A DNA stretch of 64,000 nt from Melioribacteraceae bacterium (GTDB lineage: Bacteria > Bacteroidota > Ignavibacteria > Ignavibacteriales > Melioribacteraceae), in assembly GCA_026983955.1 (NCBI GenBank), contig JALSTB010000012.1:1-64000 (forward strand). The letters are read 5' to 3'. Under the pieces are notes generated by a model, which was given only the letters and a program-made list of their open reading frames with translations, searched no databases and had not been told where the DNA came from. The position numbers and the translations under genes were made by a program. The number at the start of each line of letters is the position of its first letter. Position 1 is the first letter of the stretch. Below are positions 39,316-48,256 of this stretch, in pieces.

Positions 39316-40197
39316 ATGAATGATAAAATTTATACACAACCGATGTTAAAAGAAAATGCGCTTGATGGAAAAGTGATTGTTGTAACCGGCGGGGGAACGG
39401 GTCTTGGTAAATCAATGACAAAATACTTCTCGGATTTAGGTGCGAAGGTTGTTATTGCAAGCAGAAAATTTGATGTTTTGAAAAATACGGCTGCCGAAAT
39501 CGAACAACATTCGGGGAATAGAGTTTTACCCGTAAAATGTGATGTCACTTCTTTCGACGATATTCGAAACTTGTTGACTCAAACACTAAATGAATTCAGC
39601 AGAGTGGATGTTTTAGTTAACAACGCAGCCGGTAATTTTATAAGTCCTACTGAAAGGTTGTCCCATCGTGCGTTCGACATTATAGTGAATATTGTTTTGC
39701 GCGGAACATATTATGCTACATTAAGTTTCGGTAAACATTGGATAAAAAACCGGCATACTGCCTCTGTTCTGAATATCGTAACAACCTACGCGTGGACGGG
39801 CTCGGGTTATGTTGTTCCATCTGCAGTTGCAAAAGCCGGAGTGCTTGCGCTTACCCGTTCGCTTGCAGTGGAATGGGCAAAATACGGTATCAGATTGAAC
39901 GCAATTGCGCCGGGACCTTTCCCAACAAAAGGTGCATGGGACAGATTATTCCCCGAAGAATTAAGAACCAAATTTGCCGTCGAAAAAAAAATACCGTTAC
40001 GAAGAACCGGTGAACATCAAGAGCTTGCTAACCTTGCCGCTTACCTTGTTTCCGATTATTCCGCATTTATTAACGGCGAAGTTGTCACAATCGATGGTGG
40101 CGAATGGTTGAAAGGAGCGGGCGAATTTAACTTTTTGGATGAAATACACCCGGAAATGTGGGACGAGATAGAAAAAATTATTCGTAGCAAAAAATAA
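39316..40197 (+). CDS. SDR oxidoreductase, 2,4-dienoyl-CoA reductase-like
   Basis: A 293-residue short-chain dehydrogenase. The cofactor motif is TGGGTGLGK and NNAAG follows. The usual Y-x-x-x-K is absent. Instead Tyr158 and Lys173 stand 15 residues apart in TTYAWTGSGYVVPSAVAKAG, the arrangement of mitochondrial 2,4-dienoyl-CoA reductase (DECR). RLNAIAPGPFPTKGAWDRL also matches DECR. It would reduce dienoyl-CoA made from unsaturated fatty acids, which fits its place after fadE. The 96-base gap before it leaves room for its own regulation. Confidence 0.87.
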   Translation: MNDKIYTQPMLKENALDGKVIVVTGGGTGLGKSMTKYFSDLGAKVVIASRKFDVLKNTAAEIEQHSGNRVLPVKCDVTSFDDIRNLLTQTLNEFSRVDVLVNNAAGNFISPTERLSHRAFDIIVNIVLRGTYYATLSFGKHWIKNRHTASVLNIVTTYAWTGSGYVVPSAVAKAGVLALTRSLAVEWAKYGIRLNAIAPGPFPTKGAWDRLFPEELRTKFAVEKKIPLRRTGEHQELANLAAYLVSDYSAFINGEVVTIDGGEWLKGAGEFNFLDEIHPEMWDEIEKIIRSKK

Positions 40198-40280
40198 TAA
40201 TCAATTTATCCAATATCTTGATATAAAAGATTTAAAATATTAAATTTCCTACTGTATCATTCCCAATATCATTTATTAAA

Positions 40281-40964
40281 ATGAAGCGATTAATATTTGA
40301 CATTGAAACCGTAGGATATGAATTCGATACACTGTCACCTTCCCAACAAGAATACATTTTACGTTACGCCGAAAGGGAAAAAGACGAACAAATCAAGCAA
40401 GAGAAAATTGACGAATCCAAACGGTACTTGAGTTTATACCCTTTTACCGCAAAAGTTGTGGCAATTGGAATGTTGAATGTAGAATCCGGCGGTTCGCTGG
40501 TTTTATATGAAGGAAAAGATAATTGGAAAGCTGAAGATAAAAATATTGAATATAAAGGTTTTAAAGAAAAAGAAATGTTGGAATTATTTTGGAATTATGT
40601 TTCAAAAGTTGACCAGGTAATAACATTTAACGGCAGAAATTTCGACGTTCCTTTCCTAATGCTGCGTTCGGCAATGTTGCAAGTAAAACCTTGTATTAAC
40701 TTAATTCAAAGCAGATACGCTTTAACACATCATGTCGATTTGTTGGATCAGTTTACGTTTTACGGATTGGTTCGCAAATTCAATTTGGATTTTTATTGTA
40801 ATGCATTTGGTATTGAATCACCGAAGAGCAAAGGAATAACCGGCATGGAAGTAAAGGAATTGTATAAAGCCGGAAGGGTAAAAGATATAGCAATTTATTG
40901 CGGGGACGATATCAAAGCAACTTACGAGTTATACAAAGTTTGGAATGAATATTTGAACATATAA
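40281..40964 (+). CDS. DEDD-type 3'-5' exonuclease-like protein
   Basis: A 227-residue ribonuclease-H-like protein related to the proofreading domain of family B DNA polymerases. The first motif is LIFDIETVG (Asp7, Glu9), the second TFNGRNFDVPFLMLRS, and the third CGDDIKATYELYKVW. These supply the four acidic metal ligands. No polymerase domain is attached. Its substrate is unknown, and it has no clear link to the preceding fatty-acid genes. Confidence 0.83.
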   Translation: MKRLIFDIETVGYEFDTLSPSQQEYILRYAEREKDEQIKQEKIDESKRYLSLYPFTAKVVAIGMLNVESGGSLVLYEGKDNWKAEDKNIEYKGFKEKEMLELFWNYVSKVDQVITFNGRNFDVPFLMLRSAMLQVKPCINLIQSRYALTHHVDLLDQFTFYGLVRKFNLDFYCNAFGIESPKSKGITGMEVKELYKAGRVKDIAIYCGDDIKATYELYKVWNEYLNI

Positions 40965-40992
40965 AAAAGCCCGGCGTTTAACGGCACCGGGC
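40963..40992 (-). terminator. Terminator of etfBA
   Basis: Read on the reverse strand, GCCCGG (40992-40987) pairs with CCGGGC (40974-40969), followed by six Ts (40968-40963). It may also stop the forward exonuclease gene, but the T run favours the reverse direction. Confidence 0.75.
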
Positions 40993-41001
40993 ATAAACCG
41001 A

Positions 41002-41973
41002 CTATCCTTCTTTAAGTTTTTTGATCTCTTCAATCATAGCTGGAACAACCTCGAAAACGTCGCCGGTAATTCCGTAATCCGCCACTTGAAAAATAGGTGC
41101 ATCCGGATCTTTATTTACAGCCACAATATATTTGGACGAGCGCATACCGGCCAAATGCTGAATGGCTCCGGAGATTCCAAGAGCAATGTATAAATTTGGC
41201 GATACCGTTTTCCCGGTCTGACCCACTTGCTCGCTATGAGGACGCCATCCGGCATCAACAACCGCACGCGAAGCTCCAACAGCTGCGCCCAATAAATCAG
41301 CCAGTTCTTCCACGAGATGAAAATTCTCCGGTCCTTTCATTCCGCGACCGCCTGAAACAATTATAGAAGCTTCGGCAACGTCAAGTTTACCTTCCGATTT
41401 CTTAAGCTCAACAACGCGAACACTTAAATTGGGATTAGCCACTTCTTTGACTTCAACTTCGGCTTTGGCACCGGAGGGTTCGCCGGGATTGAATACATTG
41501 GGGCGTAGTGTGAAAATCTTTTTCCCGCTGGTTAATTTGACATCGATTAACGCTTTGCCCGCATAAACCGGACGCGTAGCAATTAACTCACCGTCTTCGA
41601 TTTCAAATGCGGTACAATCCATCGCAATTCCGGCGTTAAGTTTTACTGCAACTTTCGGCGCCAAATCTTTGCCCATTGCCGTATTGCCGAAGAAAATAAT
41701 ATCGTTTCCGGAATTGTTAACATGCTCCGCAATTATGTCTCCGTAAGCTGAAGAAGAATAATTGTGCAAATCGGCATGTTTGTAATGTGTTACTTTTTCA
41801 ACCCCGTAACCACCAACGTTTTCAATTCCTTCAACTTCATTTCCAATCACAACCGCCTCAACTCCGGCATTTAATTTTTGAGCAATGTCCGATGCTGCTC
41901 TTGCTACTTCAAATGAAATTTTTTTGAGTTTTCCGTCTCTTTGTTCAAGTACAGCTAAAATTTTATTTGCCAT
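41002..41973 (-). CDS. etfA: Electron transfer flavoprotein alpha subunit
   Basis: A 323-residue subunit that binds FAD and carries electrons from acyl-CoA dehydrogenases to the quinone pool. The C-terminal FAD-binding region is intact: VSGGRGMKGPENFHLVEELA, AVGASRAVVDAGWRPHSEQV, GQTGKTVSPNLYIALGISGA and IQHLAGM. It follows etfB by 11 bases and ends at a strong terminator. The location next to the fad operon fits its role. Confidence 0.95.
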   Translation of the reverse strand: MANKILAVLEQRDGKLKKISFEVARAASDIAQKLNAGVEAVVIGNEVEGIENVGGYGVEKVTHYKHADLHNYSSSAYGDIIAEHVNNSGNDIIFFGNTAMGKDLAPKVAVKLNAGIAMDCTAFEIEDGELIATRPVYAGKALIDVKLTSGKKIFTLRPNVFNPGEPSGAKAEVEVKEVANPNLSVRVVELKKSEGKLDVAEASIIVSGGRGMKGPENFHLVEELADLLGAAVGASRAVVDAGWRPHSEQVGQTGKTVSPNLYIALGISGAIQHLAGMRSSKYIVAVNKDPDAPIFQVADYGITGDVFEVVPAMIEEIKKLKEG

Positions 41974-41984
41974 AACAAAACTCC

Positions 41985-42731
41985 TTATATTACTTTTGCT
42001 TCTTCTCTTAATAAACGAATTAGTTCGGGAACGGCGCTTGCATCCGAGCCGATAATTTTACCGGGTTGTTTAGGAGCGGGTTTTTTCATTCTGATTATTT
42101 CCACATAATTATCCGCCGGTGCAGCTTCTTTTTCTTCTATGGTTTTTCTTTTAGCTGCCATTATTCCTTTTAGAGAAGCGTAACGCGGTTCGTTTAATCC
42201 TTTCTGAGCCGTAATTACTACCGGTAAAGTTGTTTCCACAACTTCACGGCCACCTTCAATTTCCCGTTCGGCTATAACTTTATTCCCGTCTATTTTAAGA
42301 TCGACAACAACGCTTACATAATTGTAACCGAGGAGTTCGGCTGTAAGCTGTCCGGTAATCGAATTATCATAATCGACCGATTGTTTACCGAAGAAAACAA
42401 TTTCGGCGCCTTGATTTTTTATTTCTTCTGCAAGGGCTTTGGCAACAGCAAAGGAATCCCTTTGTTTATCGTCTTTCAAGAGCACTGCACTGTCGGCTCC
42501 CATAGCCAATGCTTTTCTAAGTGATTCTTTGTTCGCTTCGGTACCAAGGCTGATTACAACAACCTCTCCGCCAAGCTGCTCTTTGGTTTTTAGAGCTTCT
42601 TCAATTGCGAATTCGTCGTACGGGTTAACTACGTAAGTAACTCCGGACGGATCAATAGATTTTCCGTCGGAACCTATTTTTACTTTCGTAGCCGTATCGG
42701 GGACATGACTAACGCAAACTGCAATTTTCAT
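41985..42731 (-). CDS. etfB: Electron transfer flavoprotein beta subunit
   Basis: A 248-residue subunit, partner of EtfA. Typical parts are MKIAVCVSHVPDTATKVKIG, VNPYDEFAIEEALKTKEQLG, GADSAVLLKD and the signature VVETTLPVVITAQKGLNEPR with YASLKGIMAAKRK, the recognition-loop region. GGAGG stands 5 bases before the ATG. It is the first gene of the pair, with 154 AT-rich bases to the divergent GMC oxidoreductase. Confidence 0.95.
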   Translation of the reverse strand: MKIAVCVSHVPDTATKVKIGSDGKSIDPSGVTYVVNPYDEFAIEEALKTKEQLGGEVVVISLGTEANKESLRKALAMGADSAVLLKDDKQRDSFAVAKALAEEIKNQGAEIVFFGKQSVDYDNSITGQLTAELLGYNYVSVVVDLKIDGNKVIAEREIEGGREVVETTLPVVITAQKGLNEPRYASLKGIMAAKRKTIEEKEAAPADNYVEIIRMKKPAPKQPGKIIGSDASAVPELIRLLREEAKVI

Positions 42732-42885
42732 TATACCTCCGTTTAGTTTAAATTTTTTAAGTAATATAAAAAATCTTGCGACTGTAAAATAATATAATTA
42801 ATGTTACAAATATAATATATTTATACTAAATTATCCTTTTATAATGTCAATAAAATCAAGCGTTTACAAGAAATAAAGGGGAAAA

Positions 42886-44433
42886 ATGAATAATCCGGAA
42901 TATGATTTTATCGTTATCGGTTCAGGCTTCGGCGGCTCGGTTGCCGCGTTACGATTGGCGGAGAAAAATTATAAAGTTTTGGTAATCGAAAAAGGGAAAC
43001 GGCTTAAACCGCATGATTTTCCTGAAACAAATTGGAACCTAAAAAAGTGGATGTGGATTCCCGCGCTTAGATTTTTCGGGTTATTTAAAATTTCTTTTTT
43101 CAGACATATAACGGTTCTTTCCGGTGTTGGTGTTGGCGGTGGTTCATTGGTTTATGCAAATACATTGGCAATTCCTAAAAGCGAGTTTTATGCTAGCGGC
43201 AGCTGGAGCGGATTAGCCGATTGGCGAGATGAACTCAAACCGTTTTATTCAAAAGCTTTACAAATGTTAAGTGCAGTTGAAAATCCTAGATTGGAAACCG
43301 GCGATTTGGCGTTAAAAAAGTTGGGTGTGCAAATTGGGAGAGCAGATGATTTTTTCCCTACAACGGTTGCTGTAAGCATGCAAGAAAAATTTAAGAATAT
43401 TGCAGGTTATGAACTTACTGCTTGCAATTTTTGCGGTGGTTGTATGACGGGATGCCGTTATAACGCAAAAAACACGCTCGATAAAAATTATCTTTACCTT
43501 GCAGAACAACTCGGTGTTAAAATTCTACCCGAAACGGAGGTTGTGGATGTTATTCCGGCCGGTAATAAAAACGGGGAAAACGGTTATGAATTAATTACGG
43601 TAAGTTCCACTTCAATTTTTAAACACAAGAAAAGATTCACATCGAAAGGGGTGGTTTTTGCCGGCGGTGTTTTGGGAACTGTGAAATTGTTATTAAAACT
43701 TAAAGACTCGTCCTTGCCGCGTTTATCCGATAGGGTAGGCTACGATATAAGAACAAACTCCGAAAGTTTGGTTGGTGTTACAACATTTGACAAGGCAAAG
43801 TCATTTTCCGATGGGGTTGCAATCGGTTCCATTTTATACACCGGAAACAAAACGCACTTGGAACCGGTGCGTTACGGTTCCGGTTCGGGTTTTTGGCGGA
43901 TTTTAATGTCTCCAATGGTCACGGGTAAATCAGCTATTGAAAGAATTAAAAATATTTTAATTGATTTATTAAAAAATCCTATTAAAAATTTAAAAGTTTT
44001 TACGGTATGGAATTGGGCAAAGAGAACCCAAATTTTGTTGTTCATGCAAACAATCGATTCCAAAATAAAATTTACTTTGGGTAAACTGGGCATGAAGACG
44101 GAAATGCAAGAAGGCAAGGCTCCTTCGGCTTTCATTCCGCATGCTAAAGAGTTGTCTGAAAAATATGCTGAAATTGTTAATGGAAAACCAATGGTTTTGT
44201 TAACGGAAACATTGGGCGGAATTCCCACAACTGCGCATATTTTGGGAGGTGCGGTAATTGGCAAAGATAAAAACTCCGGCGTAATTGATTCCAACCAAAA
44301 AGTATTCGGTTACGAAAATTTGTGGGTTTGCGACGGTTCGGCTATTTCGGCCAATCCCGGAGTTAATCCATCGCTAACAATTCTGGCAATGACCGAACGG
44401 GCAATGGATAAAGTTCCGGGTAAAGCCGATTAA
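42886..44433 (+). CDS. GMC-family FAD oxidoreductase (cholesterol-oxidase-like)
   Basis: A 515-residue flavoprotein. The FAD motif is FIVIGSGFGGSVAALRLAE. GVGVGGGSLVYANTLA and the C-terminal CDGSAISANPGVNPSLTILA are typical of the cholesterol-oxidase-like branch of the GMC family. A cysteine-rich stretch, CNFCGGCMTGCRYNAKNTLD, is usual in the bacterial relatives and may bind iron-sulfur or metal. There is no twin-arginine or Sec signal. The substrate, some alcohol or sterol-like compound, is unknown. Its last four bases (TTAA) form overlapping stop codons with the convergent M23 gene. Confidence 0.85.
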   Translation: MNNPEYDFIVIGSGFGGSVAALRLAEKNYKVLVIEKGKRLKPHDFPETNWNLKKWMWIPALRFFGLFKISFFRHITVLSGVGVGGGSLVYANTLAIPKSEFYASGSWSGLADWRDELKPFYSKALQMLSAVENPRLETGDLALKKLGVQIGRADDFFPTTVAVSMQEKFKNIAGYELTACNFCGGCMTGCRYNAKNTLDKNYLYLAEQLGVKILPETEVVDVIPAGNKNGENGYELITVSSTSIFKHKKRFTSKGVVFAGGVLGTVKLLLKLKDSSLPRLSDRVGYDIRTNSESLVGVTTFDKAKSFSDGVAIGSILYTGNKTHLEPVRYGSGSGFWRILMSPMVTGKSAIERIKNILIDLLKNPIKNLKVFTVWNWAKRTQILLFMQTIDSKIKFTLGKLGMKTEMQEGKAPSAFIPHAKELSEKYAEIVNGKPMVLLTETLGGIPTTAHILGGAVIGKDKNSGVIDSNQKVFGYENLWVCDGSAISANPGVNPSLTILAMTERAMDKVPGKAD

Positions 44434-45407
44434 TCGATGGCAAATGCTAAAGCTTTTTTTTGTTCACTCTGAAATTCTTTTCTTTTTTCCTTGTATTCAA
44501 AAATGTCTATATCATCGAATATGAAATTTTTAGGATTTAAAGCAATGCCTTTGTACCGTACTTCGTAATGTAAGTGCGGACCCGTGGAAAGGCTGCCGGA
44601 GTTTCCCGAAATGGCAATCAAATCGCCCCGTTTTACATATTGCCTTCTTTTAACTTTTATCTTTTTAAGGTGAGCGTATAAAGTTACGTAACCGTAACCA
44701 TGATCGATTTTTAATGTTAAACCGTATCCACCGTTTCTACCCGCATAAATTACCCTGCCTGCACCCGTTGCGTAAACGGGTGTTCCGGTATTCGCAAGAA
44801 AATCAATGCCGGCGTGCATTCTCCGGATTTTTAATATCGGATGGAAACGCATACCGAATCTGTCGCCGTATGCAGCTTGCACCGGTTTTATTGCAGGAAT
44901 ACATTCGTAGAATTTTTCGTTTTCAACAAGTTTGGTTTTTACTTCGGAATAGCTCTCAAGTTCGTTTTTTACTTTTATATCCAGTTTGTTTGCAAGGTCG
45001 GATAACTGCAGCAGTAGTTTTTTCTCTTCATCAGTATTTCGCGGATCTACATTTTCGAACAGTGAACCGCCTGTTCCGAATTCTTCTTGTTTTTCTTCCG
45101 GCGGCAAGTTTACCGCAAGTCTCAACTCATTATTTTTATTGAAAAGTTTATCTACTTTCTTTTCCAAATCTTTGTATTGTTTTCCAAGTAATTTTAATTG
45201 TGCTAAAAGTTGAACGTTTCTGGCTTTCAATTCACTTAAATTTTGTTGCGGATTTACCCACTTTGTATATGAAATGTAAAGAAAGGAAAATGTTAAACCC
45301 GAAATAACAACGGTGATTAAAAGGGCGATTAAGAATTTCGTGTAAAAATTCTGAACCGGAACAAATCTTAATTCTTCTTTGGAATAGTAATAAAATTTAT
45401 TTTTCAT
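44430..45407 (-). CDS. M23 family peptidase (membrane-anchored, LytM domain)
   Basis: A 325-residue protein: short cytoplasmic N terminus (MKNKFYYYSKEELRFVPVQ), one membrane helix near 28-50, a coiled coil (about 65-110), and a C-terminal LytM domain. The zinc site is complete: RMHAGIDF (His, Asp) and PHLHYEV (His-x-His), with the GDRFGMRFHPILK lead-in. It would cut or regulate cutting of peptidoglycan in the periplasm. I chose ATG 45407, 10 bases after the preceding gene; the longer frame to 45503 overlaps that gene. Confidence 0.9.
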   Translation of the reverse strand: MKNKFYYYSKEELRFVPVQNFYTKFLIALLITVVISGLTFSFLYISYTKWVNPQQNLSELKARNVQLLAQLKLLGKQYKDLEKKVDKLFNKNNELRLAVNLPPEEKQEEFGTGGSLFENVDPRNTDEEKKLLLQLSDLANKLDIKVKNELESYSEVKTKLVENEKFYECIPAIKPVQAAYGDRFGMRFHPILKIRRMHAGIDFLANTGTPVYATGAGRVIYAGRNGGYGLTLKIDHGYGYVTLYAHLKKIKVKRRQYVKRGDLIAISGNSGSLSTGPHLHYEVRYKGIALNPKNFIFDDIDIFEYKEKRKEFQSEQKKALAFAID

Positions 45408-45417
45408 TTTTTTAATT

Positions 45418-45723
45418 TCAGCTTGCTCTGGAAAGGGTATTCTTTCTTGTTTTGATTTCATCGACGATTTTCTTGTAAACTTCCCATTCATTAATCCAAT
45501 CATCGGGATTTGAACTCCGGAGTTTATATCTCAAATTTTTAATCCGGGCAAACTTATCCAGATCGTAAAGTATGGCTTGTTTTTCTATCCGTTCCAGTTT
45601 TTTCAGTTCGTTACGGAAAAAGTAATCTTTGGTTTTTTCAAGAATAGTTTTACAAATTAACAGATGTTCAACCGGTAAATCGTGAATTGATTTAATTGCA
45701 GTTGCCGTGCCGTTTTTGTGCAT
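45418..45723 (-). CDS. Hypothetical helical protein upstream of M23 peptidase
   Basis: A 101-residue protein I do not recognise. It begins MHKNGTATAIKSIHDLPVEH and is charged and helical (LKKLERIEKQAILYDLDKFA), with no signal peptide. The start at 45723 is supported by GGAGG 7 bases upstream; the frame extends to 45792 but without a ribosome site. It is probably co-transcribed with the M23 peptidase. Confidence 0.65.
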   Translation of the reverse strand: MHKNGTATAIKSIHDLPVEHLLICKTILEKTKDYFFRNELKKLERIEKQAILYDLDKFARIKNLRYKLRSSNPDDWINEWEVYKKIVDEIKTRKNTLSRAS

Positions 45724-46226
45724 ATCAACCTCCGCCCGCCCTTGGTGAGAATTGTAATTGGATGGGTCCTTTTTTGAATGTAAGAAAATCATTTTTTATG
45801 CCATTTGATTTTTATCACAAAATGTTAATTTTTTTAATGAAAACACTATACCCGTTTTCAGCTAAAAAGCACAAAGGGTGCAACTAAATTTGACGCAATT
45901 TACGCACTTTCGTGTAACCCTTTTGTATTTATTGCTTTGCAAGCATTATGTATTATTTGTACTGCAAAAAAAATTGCACCGGTTTTCAGAAGCATGTTTC
46001 AGGTCCATAAGCCATTTAATTTTTGCTCAAATTTTGTTCCAGATCACAAATATTTTGTTATGAATCGTTTTTCAAACATAAGTTTACAGTGAAATTTAAA
46101 TGTCTCAATACGTCGGAAAAAAATGAGACAAATTCTTATTTTGTTGAAAGTTCCGTCTATAATTTCTGCGGATTTTTCCGATAATCAGGTGGACAATCTG
46201 AATATTCGGAAAAAGGAAAAAAAGGA
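45724..46226. promoter_or_regulatory. 500-bp divergent intergenic region with Crp/Fnr-like sites
   Basis: No credible gene lies here. It holds TTGAT-TTTT-ATCAC (45805-45818) and TTGTT-CCAG-ATCAC (46034-46047), both near the Crp/Fnr pattern TTGAT-N4-ATCAA. A hairpin GCAC-AAAGG-GTGC lies at 45869-45881, and an inverted repeat TGTCTCA/TGAGACA at 46101-46107 and 46124-46130. It separates the reverse M23 unit from the forward histidine kinase, so it should hold promoters for both; TAAATTTG (45885-45892) is a possible forward -7 box. Confidence 0.45.
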
Positions 46227-47825
46227 ATGGATTCCAACCGCACTTCTTCATCAAATTTGTTTGAATCGATAAACCGGCTTATCAGTTCATTGGAAAACTC
46301 CGGAATTGAAAACATTGAAGAATACAGTCCGGCTCTCGTAGGAATTTTTAAAAGGGAAGTCGATGCACTTTGGAACAATCCCGCTTACGGTGCATTGTTA
46401 ACCGACTTGCACGGTAGCATTTTGCGGGTGAACAAATCTTTTCTTCAATTTTCAGGTTATGAAGAAACCGAAGTTCTCGATTCGTCATGGCACGATTTCG
46501 GAATTTCAGTCGAGCGGAAAGAACTTGAAGATAAAGTTGGAAAGTTAATCGATACAAAGGAAGAGTTCGTTCAATTCCATTTTTCATTCTTAACAAAATC
46601 CACACGTGTAATACCAACGGATTACTTTGTTACAACAGTTTTTGATGACGATGGTGAACCGGAAAATTTACTGCATATAATTATTCCACGGGATAATTTT
46701 TCCCGGAGCGAACCTATTCTAAAATATCAAAAAGACTTTCTCCATACGCTGCTAAACAGTATTCCGAATCCGGTTTATTATAAAAACAATAAGGGAATTT
46801 TTCTCGGATGCAATAAAAAGTTTGAGGAACTTTTTAACGAAAAAGTTGATGAAATATTCGGAAAATCGGAATATGAAGTTTTCCCCGGAGAAATAGCCGC
46901 AAAAGAATATAATACGGATTTGGAAGTAGTCAATTCTAAAAATAAAATATCATATTTTGCAACTTATGTGAAAGACGGTAATCAAGCAATTGAACTGGAA
47001 ATAAACAAAACAGTTTTTTTCGATAAGAGCGGAAACGTTGCCGGGATAATCGGGATAATTAACGATGTTACCCGGCAAAAGGAATTTGAAATTACTTTAA
47101 TTGAATCGAAAGAAAAACTAAAAGAATCGAACAAAAACAGGGATAAGTTATTTTCCATTATTTCCCATAACTTGCGCAGTCCGTTCACAACCATATTGGG
47201 CTTTGCGGACATTTTGGTGGACGAGTATGATAGTTACAGTGACGAAGACAAAAAATCATTTGCACTTGAAATACAAAAATCGGCAAGGTTTGCCTATTCA
47301 TTATTGAATAATTTGTTGCTGTGGACAAAATCGCAAATAGGCAATTTACAGCCCAAGGAAGAATTTTTGGATCTCACTCTTTTTGTTGATGAAGTAATTC
47401 ACCGGTTGAAACAAAAAGCCGGAAAGAAAAACATTACCCTGGAAAACAGAATCCCTGAACACTTCAACGTTTTTGCGGATAAAACATTGTTAACCAATAT
47501 TCTGGAAAATATTCTGGATAACGCAATCAAGTTTTCTTATGACAAAAGCAGAGTGGTTATTTCAGCGGACAAAAGCGATGATCATATATTGCTACAAGTA
47601 AAAGATTCGGGTGTTGGCATAAGCGAAGAAAAACTTTCGCGTTTGATAAACTTCGAAGAACACGTTACAAGTTACGGAACCGGAAAAGAGAAAGGGACCG
47701 GACTCGGATTGGTTATCTGTAAAGAATTATTGGGCAAAATGAACGGTGAGCTGGAAATAGAAAGCCAAGAAGACGTGGGAACAACCGTAACTATTAAATT
47801 ACCAAAAACTGTAAAATCCGGTTAA
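46227..47825 (+). CDS. PAS-domain histidine kinase
   Basis: A 532-residue cytosolic sensor kinase without membrane helices. Two PAS-type domains are visible (about 45-160, with GALLTDLHGSILRVNKSFLQ; about 170-290, with NSIPNPVYYKNNKGIFLGCN). A short coil leads to the HisKA domain with the phospho-accepting His314 in IISHNLRSPFTTILGFADIL. The HATPase part has NILENILDNAIKFS (N box), VKDSGVGISEEKL (G1) and GTGLGLVICKELLG (G2). No response regulator is adjacent; the nearest is the CheY-like gene at 53118. It is followed 14 bases later by a small two-helix membrane protein. Confidence 0.92.
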   Translation: MDSNRTSSSNLFESINRLISSLENSGIENIEEYSPALVGIFKREVDALWNNPAYGALLTDLHGSILRVNKSFLQFSGYEETEVLDSSWHDFGISVERKELEDKVGKLIDTKEEFVQFHFSFLTKSTRVIPTDYFVTTVFDDDGEPENLLHIIIPRDNFSRSEPILKYQKDFLHTLLNSIPNPVYYKNNKGIFLGCNKKFEELFNEKVDEIFGKSEYEVFPGEIAAKEYNTDLEVVNSKNKISYFATYVKDGNQAIELEINKTVFFDKSGNVAGIIGIINDVTRQKEFEITLIESKEKLKESNKNRDKLFSIISHNLRSPFTTILGFADILVDEYDSYSDEDKKSFALEIQKSARFAYSLLNNLLLWTKSQIGNLQPKEEFLDLTLFVDEVIHRLKQKAGKKNITLENRIPEHFNVFADKTLLTNILENILDNAIKFSYDKSRVVISADKSDDHILLQVKDSGVGISEEKLSRLINFEEHVTSYGTGKEKGTGLGLVICKELLGKMNGELEIESQEDVGTTVTIKLPKTVKSG

Positions 47826-47839
47826 GGAGTGAAATTATA

Positions 47840-48124
47840 ATGAATGTATCTGTTGATTCGAATAAAACGAAAGAAAAAGTTCAAAAAATTTATTTGAAAA
47901 AAATCGGTCGCGATTATATTGTAATGCCGCTTGAAATAGGTCTTTACGGTTTTGCAGCCGCTTTCACTCTAATAATTTTAATAAGATTGTTCGCATTTTT
48001 AGTGGGAATATTCGAAACTTTCCAAGTAACAATTAACGATTTTCTAACGGCATTGTGGGGTTTCCTGTTCATTTCTTTTGTTACGGTAATTAAGCATTAT
48101 CGCGATATGCAAAAATCACATTAG
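47840..48124 (+). CDS. Small two-helix membrane protein (family member A)
   Basis: A 94-residue protein: charged N-terminal part (1-28), then two membrane helices (about 31-53 and 64-84) and a short charged tail. PLEIGLYGFAAAFTLIILI and VTINDFLTALWGFLFISFV closely match the protein at 53625 (GGVYGFALLFTLILMMKIL; VTVYDVLISFYGFLLSALV). AAGGAG precedes the ATG. It lies 14 bases after the PAS kinase and is probably co-translated with it. I know no named family. A role in the kinase's signalling is inferred from position only. Confidence 0.75.
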   Translation: MNVSVDSNKTKEKVQKIYLKKIGRDYIVMPLEIGLYGFAAAFTLIILIRLFAFLVGIFETFQVTINDFLTALWGFLFISFVTVIKHYRDMQKSH

Positions 48125-48132
48125 CTGAAATT

Positions 48133-48199
48133 CACACCATTTCGTATAACCTTAATTTTAATAATTTGTATTGAGCAACTACGCACCATTTTATATTGG
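48133..48199. repeat. Two copies of a CACCATTT-centred element
   Basis: The element at 48133-48151 (CACACCATTTCGTATAACC) and the one at 48181-48199 (ACGCACCATTTTATATTGG) share CACCATTT and flank a 29-base gap. A third, weaker version is at 45902-45920 (ACGCACTTTCGTGTAACCC). They sit in the spaces on either side of the kinase/small membrane protein pair. Confidence 0.3.
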
Positions 48200-48256
48200 C
48201 TTTTTTAGGTGAAGCGAAAATATTATATTTCGTTTTACTAAAAAAATGATAAGCGG

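Noticed and set aside
42807-42814. CAAATATA as a reverse -7 box for etfB
   Set aside because: The element matches TAnnTTTG, but no -33 box is found 18-21 bases upstream, so I did not call a promoter.
45878-46063. Small hydrophobic open frame of 61 codons
   Set aside because: It has no ribosome site and an irregular composition; the region looks regulatory, with Crp/Fnr-like sites and hairpins.
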